Under the pieces are notes generated by a model. The model saw nothing but the letters and a program-made list of their open reading frames with translations. It had not been told where the DNA came from and did no database searches. The position numbers and the translations under genes are program-made. From Bin80 sp965220935 (GTDB lineage: Bacteria > Bacteroidota > Rhodothermia > Rhodothermales > Bin80), in contig OZ244857.1 in the NCBI GenBank assembly GCA_965220935.1, positions 3,658,001 through 3,722,000 of the forward strand: a DNA stretch of 64,000 bases, read 5' to 3'. Positions 40,701-49,856 of this stretch are shown in pieces (positions within the stretch are counted from its first letter, which is position 1; every line of letters starts with the position of its first letter).

Positions 40701-42540
40701 CAGCGAATCGGGCGGCGAAAGATCGTACTCAAAGAACGCATCGGTTTGAACGGCCACACGATAGCCGTAGGTATTCCCAACCGTCAACCCGTCATCATCA
40801 ACATACGAGGATGCTGTGTTGCTGATACTGCCGTCAAGTTGCTCCCAAAGCTCTCCGCTATTGGCCGTCCGATACACCTGATAGAAGGTAATTCCATCTG
40901 TAGTACCCTCCGCATCCGGCACATCCGTCGGGGCCGTCCACGACACTGTGACTTCACCTGCCGCCGTCTGCGATGCCCGCACATCAGTGGGCACACCCGC
41001 ACCACTGGCACGAGAAATCGCCATCGCACTAACAGACGTAGAAGGCGGGCTCGCCCCCGCAGAATTGACTGCACGCACCCGGTAGTAAAACGTCTGGCCT
41101 ACGGTCAGCAAACTGCTAAAATGTTCATAGTATCCAGTATTGCCTGCAGCGGGCTGGTCCACAACCTCCCAGTTGGTATCATCGGTAGACCATTCGATGA
41201 TATGGCTGGTAATCGGCGGACTGATCGTCGGTACCCTATCCCAATTCAGAACGATATTATGAAGCCGCGAGGCACCGGCTGTTAATCCCGTTGGCGCGGC
41301 GGGGGGCATGGTGGTTGGGGCCGCGGTCGTGAACGCATCCGACCACGCGCCAAAGCCCATCGAATTCTTTGCCCGCACCTGGTACTGACGGCTCGTCGCA
41401 ATCGTCTGACCCGTATGCGCATACATCACCGCGTCATCGCCCGTGTCGGCTTCGACATCACTCCACGTATCGCTGCTACTGGCGCGCTCCTGGATCTGAT
41501 AGCCCGTGATCGCGCTGCACTTGTCAGATGCCGGCGCTGTCCAACTCAAATTGAAGGTCGTCCCCGTGCCTGTGGCCGTCAAGCCCGTTGGGGCCGCCGG
41601 AGCCGTGACCGTCCCCGTCGTCGCATACGCCGCGTCGGAGAGGTGGTAATAGGTATAAACCGAACTATCCACAAGCCGGACCCGAAACCCATAGCAGGTG
41701 TTCTCGGCCAGGCCCGTGAAGGTTTGTGGGTTTTGGGAAGATAAAGCGTAGCTACGATATGAATCTCCTTGGTCGTTCGTTTGAAGTACTTGGTATTCAA
41801 TAACCCCAGTCACTTCGGACGGGGCCGTCCATGAGACCTGAATGGAGGTGCCACTTTGCTTGGTTGCGGTGACGCCCGTAGCAATGGCCGTATTATCGCG
41901 CACGATCGCGGTCACACTGCTCACATTGGACGGCCCGCTGACCTCATCATTGGTGTTGGCCACCTTCACACGGTAGTAAAAGGTAGTGCTCGGCGTGAGC
42001 CGGTCGCTGACATCTCTAAACTCTGTATTACGGATATTCCCACTCACCCTCCCGATCACCGACCAATTGGTGTTGTCGGACGACCGCTCAACGATGAACT
42101 CCTTGAAGGTGCTGTTGTTGAGACGTGATTGCGTATACCGATCCCACATAATTTCGTGTATAAGAAACGCCTCCACCGTGACGCTCACATTTAATGGCGG
42201 ATCCGGGGCCGCGCTCTGGGGAATGGCGGCTCGCGAAGATGCATCTCCATCACGCACATCCTCGCTTGGCTCTACATGCCAGTCCATGACACGGATCCTT
42301 TCAGGCGGAGTCTCACTTAGATCACCATGCCCGTCAGTGGACGCTAATCCATGCTCCTCCAACTGGAGGGACTCATCTAAAAAATGGGGGGGGGGGGGGG
42401 GTAGATTCGGAATCCCTGATGTTTGAACCATCCTCAGCGAATGCGCTCAATGGGGAAGTAGGAATTTCTGAGTTCGATAAACATAATTGGACACCCGCAA
42501 GGAGCAGTAATAAAATGACAGATCGGTGCATCAATATCAT
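34797..42540 (-). CDS. Giant fibronectin-III surface protein with T9SS tail, signal peptide out of frame across a C16 tract
   Basis: A secreted adhesin-like protein of about 2,580 residues once the frames are joined. The true start is probably the ATG at 42540: MILMHRSVILLLLAGVQLCL is a signal peptide, and that frame runs 52 codons into a C16 run, then stops at TGA. The rest is open in another frame to 34797. It holds about 20 fibronectin type III repeats of roughly 95 residues (pattern LSWTAP...ITGY.IE.S.DG...HYRV.AIN), a Calx-beta-like unit, three putative-Ig (He_PIG) units (LSGTPTEV), then NYPNPF and a T9SS type A sorting domain (DLPWAAQVQVEVLNVLGRRV). C15 or C18 would join signal and body. 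An in-frame ATG at 42431 lacks a signal peptide. Likely surface attachment or self-recognition. Confidence 0.88.
42386..42401 (-). repeat. C16 tract (G16 on + strand) after the adhesin signal peptide
   Basis: Sixteen consecutive C in the coding strand encode a Pro run just after the signal peptide of the giant adhesin. The signal-peptide frame and the body frame differ by one base across it. It is the longest homopolymer I noticed in the window. Confidence 0.9.
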
Positions 42541-42670
42541 CGGCAAAATTTAAAATGAAGGGTATAGACTTGATCAATCCTTTTTAGCATTTCTGATATT
42601 ATCTTCACATTGTGCAGACCATACCCACCGAACTCAGATCCTAAGATCAGAAACGATTGATAAAAAATTT

Positions 42671-42680
42671 GGGGGGGGGG
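42671..42680. repeat. G10 tract upstream of the giant adhesin
   Basis: Ten G lie 131 bp upstream of the adhesin's signal-peptide ATG. It could change promoter spacing, or lie in a short upstream frame (42537-42800 minus, with no recognisable domain). Confidence 0.6.
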
Positions 42681-42800
42681 CTTTTTCATCCGCAGTGGCA
42701 GAAAAAATTCCTCCAGAGAAATGTCAAAAATATACGCATTGGAACGCTGTAAGTTTACGCCAAAGATACGAAAAATCAGATACATAAATGACCGAAGCAT

Positions 42801-44063
42801 CCTATTCGTGCCCGTCCGAAAAATACCGTTAGTGATTTATTGAACTCCGATGGGGGCATATGTTGGACAGAGGTCCGCTTTACTCTGCGCAAATTGCAGT
42901 CAGTAGCCGGGGGAATTTCACACTTGGGCCCTCACAGATCCGTACCTAAATCTCTCAATTGATACGGATCTTCCTATACAGATGTTCAGCGACAACTAGA
43001 ATTTTCGTTGGGCTTGTTTCAATGTGAGGGAAATATTTGATGATTTCATTGTGACTGGCAGGGTGTAAGTTCAGATCTGTTTCAGATTTCAGTCATACTG
43101 GTCACTTTGAATAGAATGATTCATATACACATTTATTGACGTATATTGGTATCATGATGGGCATTGTGTAAGGCTATATGCCCATATATCTACCAGCGCC
43201 AAGTGGAAGTTTCAACTAAGATTGAAACAATCCATTTTCGTTTTGGAGGGGCAAGCAACGAAGAGAAGTTGCGCGCGAATAATCATTTGATATTTGTCCC
43301 TCTGATCATATGAATCATCAACAGAGCTACTATATCAGCAAGAACCAACTCGGTAAGCATACTTTTGGGTAGGCTATGGATGGTCGGTAAAGTTGCCCTG
43401 TGAGTTTTACGACTGCCTCTGCTGTGCAACTTCAAGCGGTAACTTGGCAAGTTCATTTCAAGAATCACACAATGATATCAAATCGGTACATGGCCGCAGT
43501 TGTGATGGTTGGGCCTAAAAGAGAGTATCAATTGTAGAACAGAAAAGGCTAAAGCCCCTATCTTTATAGGCAGAATCACGCTCTGAGGCACTTCATTATT
43601 AGTTACGCTTACGGTGCAAATTTGACCCTGTTTTGGGCATCTGGCGCAAAGATCAAACGATCACCCCAGCAATCTTTTGACTCTCCCATGATGACTGCGG
43701 AAGATTCTGCACGATCTGGGCGGCGTGCATTTCGGCAAATGATGGCGGTTTTTGAGGCTAAAAGCCGGGAATACCTTGCCACATTCGTCCTAATTTCGTT
43801 TGATCGGAACATAGATGATTAGGGTGGAGATCCATAAATACCCAAGATCACCATCGCACGCACCGAATGTGAATGTTATCATTTGAAATCGATCTGAGTG
43901 TCTCACATGAAATGCCCACGGGTGATCAAACTGTGAATGCAATGAAATAACCCCATTAAAGTGCCAGACTATTTGGTGCGGGTTATTTTCCCAAAGTGTA
44001 ACAATTTTCGCATTCTAACTGGGAAGTGTGCGTGTACCACTGAAAACATAAACACTCAACCGA
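42801..44063. other. 1.26-kb gene-poor region upstream of the T4SS operon
   Basis: No recognisable gene. GTGCCCGTCC at 42808-42817 equals the first 10 bases of the MITE end and may be a solo end. A 66-codon frame at 43622-43822 has no domain. The region should contain the promoter of the secretion operon; it holds no trbB-like ATPase gene, which would be expected here in Trb operons. Confidence 0.45.
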
Positions 44064-44381
44064 ATGAATATCTTGTTTAATCAAACCAAACGACATTGGG
44101 TTATCCTGTTCATCCTATTCTGCCCATTCCTTTCAGATGCAAGTGGTGTTGGAGGCGTTCGAGTGGCCACCTCTACGGTGTCTAAAATTGTTGGATTACT
44201 CACTGGAGATCTGGCGACGGCGGCCTTTCTGTTGATTATTGTACTCGGCGGTCTGGCATGGTGGATTACACGGTCTGGCCGCGCAGGTGAAATTCTTGGT
44301 CGGACCGTCATGGGAGCTGTGATTATTTTTGGAGCCGCACAGATCAGTGAGTTCTTCTCCTTTCAGGGAGCATTGATTTAA
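44064..44381 (+). CDS. trbC: Type IV secretion pilin, TrbC/VirB2 family
   Basis: A 105-residue small membrane protein: signal peptide (HWVILFILFCPFLSDASG), then two hydrophobic segments (LATAAFLLIIVLGGLAWWI and ILGRTVMGAVIIFGAAQI) joined by a short basic loop (TRSGRAG). This is the standard TrbC/VirB2 pilin precursor layout. It opens the secretion operon and overlaps the next gene by one base (TAATG at 44381). Confidence 0.85.
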   Translation: MNILFNQTKRHWVILFILFCPFLSDASGVGGVRVATSTVSKIVGLLTGDLATAAFLLIIVLGGLAWWITRSGRAGEILGRTVMGAVIIFGAAQISEFFSFQGALI

Positions 44382-44701
44382 TGGATCGCCCCCACGATGC
44401 TTTGCAAACAGCTCCCGTTTACTCATCGCTCCAACGAAGACCAACAATGGTCGGATTACCACAGGATGCCTTCATGATGCTGATGTTGATCATAGTTGCG
44501 CTGGGGATCGCTTCACGATTGGATCCGAAAGTTCTCGCAGGTTGTGTTGTAGCCTATATGGTTCTGCTCCCATTGCTTCGAAGGGTTTTTGAAAAAGAGC
44601 CATTTTTTATGACGATCGTTCCCAAGTCATTCAGGTATAGGGCTCACTACTTGCGACAGGAAAAAGAAATCACTGCCCTATGGCGCGATCGCGTTAAATA
44701 A
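44381..44701 (+). CDS. trbD: Type IV secretion protein, TrbD/VirB3 family
   Basis: A 106-residue inner-membrane protein. It has two adjacent hydrophobic helices (DAFMMLMLIIVALGIASRL and VLAGCVVAYMVLLPLLRRVF) and a cytosolic C-terminal part with KSFRYRAHYLRQEKE, as in VirB3/TrbD, which often begins RRPTMVGLPQ-like as seen here. It works with the VirB4 ATPase encoded next. Confidence 0.83.
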   Translation: MDRPHDALQTAPVYSSLQRRPTMVGLPQDAFMMLMLIIVALGIASRLDPKVLAGCVVAYMVLLPLLRRVFEKEPFFMTIVPKSFRYRAHYLRQEKEITALWRDRVK

Positions 44702-47137
44702 TTGCGAATGGATCCGTTGACCTTCGGTCTTGGCACTGTGGCTGGCGCTGGTGCACTCTGGATCGTCCAGCGCTTGCAACAATTTAGAACCCCAGCCGAG
44801 GGATTAGCAGATCTGTTGGGTTGGGCCTTTATGATTGATGAAGGTATGATTCTAATGAAGGATGGATCATTTCTCAGTGGAGTGGAGATTTATCCACCCG
44901 ATCTGGAAGCATCATCTAATGCTGATATAAGCAGCGTCACAGATACCGTCCATGATATGCTTACGCTTCTTGGTGAGGGTTATGCCGTAGAAGTCAATGT
45001 ACATAGAAGGTTTTCTACACAATATCCGATTGAAACAAAGCACCACTTTCCCACCGACTCGTTGTGTGCGATGGAAGAGGAGCGCCACGAACAATTTCGT
45101 GAAAGTAGCCGCCATTACTCAATGCGTCGTACTGTACTGTTTACCTATACCCCATTACGAGAGTTGTGGTCAAAATGGGAGCGGCCAATTATCAGTGGCA
45201 CTGAAAGTGGGTTTGATTACAAAGAGATTTTCTCAGAATACAAACGCACCTTAACAGAGGTACATGGACTGTTAAAAAGCAGGTTTGACGTGTCTTCGCT
45301 CAGTAGTAGTGACCTATTAACGGAATGCCATTCTACACTCACTGGAAAGGTTGAGCCCGTTCCCTATTCTCACCATTGTCACCTGAGCCGCTCGTTGGCA
45401 TCAGATGATTTTCAGACAGGTTTCTATCCCAAGATGGGCGACCAACATATCTTTGTGATAACGATCTCTTCGCTCGGCTTTGAAACCAGAGCGGCAGGAT
45501 GTGATTTTTTGAATCGGATGGAAGGGCAATGGAGATGGCACATGCGGTTTGTGACTATGAGCCGCCATCAAGCCGAGCGGCGTATCAAACGGCTTCAAAC
45601 CAGCTGGTTTCACCAACGTCAAGGTCTGCGTAAACTCATTGCGCCAAGTGAAGATGGATTTGAGGATCAGGATGCAATGAACATGCAACAAGAGGCGGCC
45701 TCAGCGCAGGCAGAATCTAGTCGTGGTCGTGTACGGTTTGGATACTTCACCAATGCTCTGGTTCTGCGAGATCCTGTCATGAATCGTGGACTAGCTCAAA
45801 GCCAGATATTGATTCAGGAACTTCGTGATCAGGGGTATACCTGTGCGATGGAAACGATCAATGCGACGGATGCTTTTATCGGCACGCTGCCTGGTCACGG
45901 ATATGCAAACCTGCGCCGTCCGCTATTATCAAGTCGTAATATTGCACATCTATTTCCAGTGTCCGCTCCATGGAAAGGCGTCCCCACATGCCCGAGCCCG
46001 CAGTTTCCAGCCAATAGTCCTGCATTAGCATGCGCCCGAACCTCTGGAGGTATCCCGTTTATGATTAACCTACACCAAGGAGATGTAGGCCATTCGCTCG
46101 TCATCGGTGCGACAGGATCAGGAAAGAGTGTCCTCGTAGGATGGTTGGCACTCAATTTCTTACGTTATGACAATAGCCGAGTACATATTTTTGATATAGG
46201 CCATTCACATCAAGTTCCCTGTTGGGCGGCTGGCGGAACTCAATATTCATTTGGCGAGATCAACACAAACGCGCTTCAACCGCTGCGCCATATTGATCAG
46301 GATAGTGAGCGCTTATGGGTGCTTAGCTGGTTGGAAATCATCTATGATCTCGCAGGTGAATTTCCCGATGCGGAAGGTCAATTAGCACTTGCGGAAACCC
46401 TTGATTTATTGAGTGAATCTCCGCAGGAGTATCGGACGATGTCCGCATTACACATGCTGCTTCCACAAGCATTAAAAAATGCCATTGCTCAGTACACCGA
46501 AGATGGCCCTTACGGCCAATTGTTTGACGGAGATAAAGCGACAGCACTCTCAGAGCGTATGCAAGTGTATGAACTTGGGAATATTTTAGATCAGGGTGAC
46601 CGTGTCATGGTTCCATTGCTATTGTCGTTATTCCGAAATATTGAACGAACATTGGACAATACCCCAACCCTCATTGTGATAGAAGAAGCATGGGCTGCGC
46701 TACTGAGATCACAATTTTCTGACCGGATCAAGGCTTGGCTCCTGACACTGAGAAAACGTAATGCAGCGGTTGTGCTGGTGGCTCATTCGCCAGCGCAGAT
46801 CACCTCACTGCCGAATGCTGCGCTGATCACAGAATCATGTCCTACCAAAATCATTCTTCCCAACTCAGGGGCAAGGACGCAGGAGGGTATTGCAATGTAC
46901 AAGGCTTTGGATCTAAGCCCACGAGCCATTGATATTATTGCCTCAGCAACGCCCAAGCGGGAGTATTTCTATAAGCGGCCTGAAGGCGGTCGCTTGTTTG
47001 AATTGAATTTAGGGCCAGTTGCACGCACTTTGCTGATGCCGCTTCCAGGGAAGAATACTCAAGCATCGCGCGGTTGTATTCAAGAAGCGATTCGAAATCA
47101 TGGACAACAATTCTTAGACTATTTAGATGACGCATGA
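44702..47137 (+). CDS. trbE: Type IV secretion ATPase, TrbE/VirB4 family
   Basis: Up to 811 residues; the first codon of the long frame is TTG (44702), and the ATG at 44708 (MDPLTFGLGTVAG) is the more likely start. The N-terminal half is the CagE/TrbE/VirB domain; Walker A is VIGATGSGKSVLVGWLALNF near residue 467 and Walker B TLIVIEEAWAALLRSQF near 655, followed by a conserved RKRNAAVVLVAHSPAQITSL sensor region. It powers pilus assembly and substrate transfer from the cytosolic face. Length is normal for the family. It overlaps the next gene by 4 bp (ATGA, 47134). Confidence 0.94.
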   Translation: MRMDPLTFGLGTVAGAGALWIVQRLQQFRTPAEGLADLLGWAFMIDEGMILMKDGSFLSGVEIYPPDLEASSNADISSVTDTVHDMLTLLGEGYAVEVNVHRRFSTQYPIETKHHFPTDSLCAMEEERHEQFRESSRHYSMRRTVLFTYTPLRELWSKWERPIISGTESGFDYKEIFSEYKRTLTEVHGLLKSRFDVSSLSSSDLLTECHSTLTGKVEPVPYSHHCHLSRSLASDDFQTGFYPKMGDQHIFVITISSLGFETRAAGCDFLNRMEGQWRWHMRFVTMSRHQAERRIKRLQTSWFHQRQGLRKLIAPSEDGFEDQDAMNMQQEAASAQAESSRGRVRFGYFTNALVLRDPVMNRGLAQSQILIQELRDQGYTCAMETINATDAFIGTLPGHGYANLRRPLLSSRNIAHLFPVSAPWKGVPTCPSPQFPANSPALACARTSGGIPFMINLHQGDVGHSLVIGATGSGKSVLVGWLALNFLRYDNSRVHIFDIGHSHQVPCWAAGGTQYSFGEINTNALQPLRHIDQDSERLWVLSWLEIIYDLAGEFPDAEGQLALAETLDLLSESPQEYRTMSALHMLLPQALKNAIAQYTEDGPYGQLFDGDKATALSERMQVYELGNILDQGDRVMVPLLLSLFRNIERTLDNTPTLIVIEEAWAALLRSQFSDRIKAWLLTLRKRNAAVVLVAHSPAQITSLPNAALITESCPTKIILPNSGARTQEGIAMYKALDLSPRAIDIIASATPKREYFYKRPEGGRLFELNLGPVARTLLMPLPGKNTQASRGCIQEAIRNHGQQFLDYLDDA

Positions 47138-47862
47138 AACGACTTTTGATTCTCTCTTTATTGTTCACATCCACGGCGATCAGCCGTGCACAAATTCCTG
47201 TTGTAGATGTCGCAAATTTGGCTGAAACAGTGGCATCTTTGGCCGAGCTTCGCCATCAAGTTCGAATCATGCTCAAAGATATCTCTCTGTCCACGGAGAT
47301 CAAGGAGAATACGCAATCGCATCTAAACATCTATAAGCGAGCCCTAACCAAGCGGGGCATTATCCCGACGGAATCGCTTGGTCATTATTTAGACAAAATT
47401 GACCAGGCACATCAATCTGTAGGGGGCGTGCTATGGGAAAACCCTAAGATCATTCGTGAGGTTTTTCCAATGTATGTCAATCCAACAGATCCATTGGCTG
47501 ATCGCCAAAACTCATTAGAAAAAACGATGTCAACGCTTGAAGGAATTTTTTCATCACTCAAAATTCATGTCACATCTATGCATCAGAGCAATAGAGAGAT
47601 TGAGCATATCAAAGGAGAAATCGTCCAAGCAAAAGAGCCCCAACAGATAAGAGATGTTCAGGCGAATTTACAGATTGTTCATGCGCGAGAACTGCTACTC
47701 ACAAGACAGGCAATAACAACACTTGCAAATTTAGAGGCCATTCAAGCCGCAGATGAAGTGAGTCAAAGGGCTCAGAATCAAATGCGCTATATGGAATTTG
47801 TAGGGAATTCTCAGTGGGTGGGTAATCCGAATCGTTATGATGTAGAGCGGTTTCTGAGGTGA
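47134..47862 (+). CDS. trbJ: Type IV secretion protein, TrbJ/VirB5 family
   Basis: A 242-residue periplasmic protein: signal peptide MKRLLILSLLFTSTAISRAQ, then long amphipathic helices (LAETVASLAELRHQVRIML; NLEAIQAADEVSQRAQNQM), as in TrbJ/VirB5 minor pilin or adhesin subunits. The assignment rests on position between trbE and trbL, size, signal peptide and helical content more than on a signature motif. Confidence 0.78.
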   Translation: MKRLLILSLLFTSTAISRAQIPVVDVANLAETVASLAELRHQVRIMLKDISLSTEIKENTQSHLNIYKRALTKRGIIPTESLGHYLDKIDQAHQSVGGVLWENPKIIREVFPMYVNPTDPLADRQNSLEKTMSTLEGIFSSLKIHVTSMHQSNREIEHIKGEIVQAKEPQQIRDVQANLQIVHARELLLTRQAITTLANLEAIQAADEVSQRAQNQMRYMEFVGNSQWVGNPNRYDVERFLR

Positions 47863-47912
47863 TCAGCTACTTCATAAGCAGAATCTCTGAATCAATATTC
47901 ATGTAAAGTCAT

Positions 47913-48815
47913 ATGCAACAGGCCTTACAGAATTGTGCACCGACCATGTTTTTCGACTGTGCACAGGAAGTCTTTCGACTCACAACAGAGGGATGGTTAA
48001 CCCGGTCACTGGATGCTGCGCAGACACTTTTTCTGAGTTTGGCGGTCTTGGAAATTGTGGTTACTGGGTATATGATCTGGTCTGGGCGCAGAAAACAGGG
48101 CGAGGATCTCATCAGTCAATTTGCATTCAAGATTGGCCTTTTGGCGTTTGTGTTAGGTCTTTTGTCCACCTATCATCGCTGGCTGCCAATGATTGCACAG
48201 GGCTTTGGTGAAACGGCCATCTATATTGGCGGGAGTAGTGTCACCCACCTATCACCAACGCATTTGTTAAATGTGGGCTTAAGCATGCTGTTGAGTGTCA
48301 TGCAGTCGGTTGGGCTAACTTCTGGATTCATTACTTCGCTGGCACTTATCCCTGCACTGATTATGTTACTCTGTTTTGTTGCGCTTGCAGCGCATCTACT
48401 GGTAACGATGATAGAGAGTTATGTGGTCGTGACGGGGGGATTATTCTTTGTTGGATTTATGGCATTTCGGGGAACGGCTCCCCTTGGTGAGGGATACCTA
48501 AAGTATGCGATCTACATCGGGATTAAGTTATTTTTCCTCATTTTGATTTCAGGAGTTGCGGCGTCTATAGGGGATGATATGGTTGAAATGTTACAATCAT
48601 ATCATCATTTATGGCTTGCATCGTTTGAGCAGATTTTTTCCAATAGTTCTGATGGCGCGGCAGGATCGGTTTCATCCAGAATGGGATTTCTGTGGTCTAT
48701 GACGTCTGTTTCAATCCTGTTGGCTGGTTTGGGGCTTCATATGCCAGGTAGGATCGCATCTCAGCTCAGCCAGGGCATCACCATTAATTTCAAGCGAACG
48801 TTACAAAATTTATAG
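47913..48815 (+). CDS. trbL: Type IV secretion channel protein, TrbL/VirB6 family
   Basis: A 300-residue polytopic inner-membrane protein with about six hydrophobic segments (for example FLSLAVLEIVVTGYMIW, ALIPALIMLLCFVALAAHLL, YVVVTGGLFFVGFMAF, FFLILISGVAASIGD). The VTGGLFFVGFMAFRGTAP region matches the conserved VirB6/TrbL core. It shares one base with the next gene (AGTGATG at 48815). Confidence 0.87.
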   Translation: MQQALQNCAPTMFFDCAQEVFRLTTEGWLTRSLDAAQTLFLSLAVLEIVVTGYMIWSGRRKQGEDLISQFAFKIGLLAFVLGLLSTYHRWLPMIAQGFGETAIYIGGSSVTHLSPTHLLNVGLSMLLSVMQSVGLTSGFITSLALIPALIMLLCFVALAAHLLVTMIESYVVVTGGLFFVGFMAFRGTAPLGEGYLKYAIYIGIKLFFLILISGVAASIGDDMVEMLQSYHHLWLASFEQIFSNSSDGAAGSVSSRMGFLWSMTSVSILLAGLGLHMPGRIASQLSQGITINFKRTLQNL

Positions 48816-49480
48816 TGATGGGCAAAGCAGGGCATCCATATCTTGATGGGCGATATGCATTTGAGCGACTATTTGGAGATCTTGCTAAAGGCAAGCGTTC
48901 ATGGCAATCTGTGGCACTATTAGCACTACTTGTGAATCTTGTCCTTTCGGTGGGATATGTCCATTTGGCATCTCAACATAAAGTCGTTCCATATGTCGTT
49001 GAGCTTGACGCACTTGGTGAAATGCGTGCGGCGGGGATGCTTGCTATTGAAGACATCCCGGAATCTGCAATTACGGCCGTCCTTCGCAAATTTGTTCATA
49101 ACCTGCGAACCGTCCCCACAGACACTCGTCTTCTAAATGTTCGCTTGCAGGAAGCCCGAGCGTATGTTCATGGGCGGGCCGCAAACACACTAATGGCAGA
49201 TTTGGGGCGAGATCGGGAGGCTATGGAGCGAATGCTTGCACGGGGCGATACGCGCTATGTTGTTGAGATAAGTAGTGTATTGAAGATTCCTGGTGAGGGA
49301 ATCCTTTATCGGGTATCTTGGAGAGAATCTGCACGCATTGGTCAAGATGAACGTATGTCTGCATTTGAAGGTCATTTTCAGGTTCATATTGAGACTCCTG
49401 AGGATCAAGAAACCATGAGTACAAACCCTTTGGGTATCTATGTGATGGATTATACCCTGACACAAGTCGGAGAAATCTAA
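48815..49480 (+). CDS. trbF: Type IV secretion protein, TrbF/VirB8 family
   Basis: A 221-residue bitopic inner-membrane assembly factor: a short cytosolic N-terminus, one transmembrane helix (SVALLALLVNLVLSVGYVHL, about residues 30-50), and a periplasmic domain with HKVVPYVVELDALGEM, typical of TrbF/VirB8, and a C-terminal NPLGIYVMDYTLTQVGEI that matches the family's NPLGIYV block. It is the last intact gene of the operon; trbG/virB9, trbI/virB10, virB11 and virD4 are not found downstream. Confidence 0.9.
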   Translation: MMGKAGHPYLDGRYAFERLFGDLAKGKRSWQSVALLALLVNLVLSVGYVHLASQHKVVPYVVELDALGEMRAAGMLAIEDIPESAITAVLRKFVHNLRTVPTDTRLLNVRLQEARAYVHGRAANTLMADLGRDREAMERMLARGDTRYVVEISSVLKIPGEGILYRVSWRESARIGQDERMSAFEGHFQVHIETPEDQETMSTNPLGIYVMDYTLTQVGEI

Positions 49481-49856
49481 TCAGAGTGATGTATGAAATT
49501 AGGGACAAATATTAGATCTTTCTTTGCTAGGGGAGTCATTGGCAAATAACCGCGTGTCTATGAATTGTCTGCATGTTTTTAGTACCCCAAGGTTGAATAC
49601 TAATAAAAATCACCAAGCAGACATCAATCATGACTTGGAGCATCGCATATTATCAGGGATTGGCAATCATGAGACAAAAGAGGCCATATAAATTCCTGTT
49701 GGAACTGACCACTGATAATTGTGTGTAACGGCCGTTACGTTGACGATATGCCTATCTTTGGGTGCTCCTCATGGTCAGCGGTTTGATGTACGGAAAGTGG
49801 ATTATTAATAGGGTTTTGCTTTGTTAATCATTATAGAAATTGTAAAATAGAATACC
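49481..49856. other. Break point of the T4SS operon and upstream region of the second adhesin
   Basis: A short frame begins directly after trbF (ATG at 49493, MKLGTNIRSFFARGVIGK) and stops after 18 codons, perhaps the remnant of trbG. The rest is AT-rich and gene-free and should contain the promoter of the adhesin at 49857. Confidence 0.5.

Noticed and set aside
35592..42426. Many 60-180-codon plus-strand frames opposite the giant adhesin
   Set aside because: They are antisense shadows of the repeat-coding strand and repeat with the fibronectin-III period.
42537..42800. 87-codon minus-strand frame containing the second G10 tract
   Set aside because: No domain, and no in-frame continuation on changing tract length; more likely the adhesin's upstream region.
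43609..43822. Overlapping 66-67-codon frames on both strands upstream of the T4SS operon
   Set aside because: No domain and no sign of coding on either strand; not supported as trbB or any regulator.
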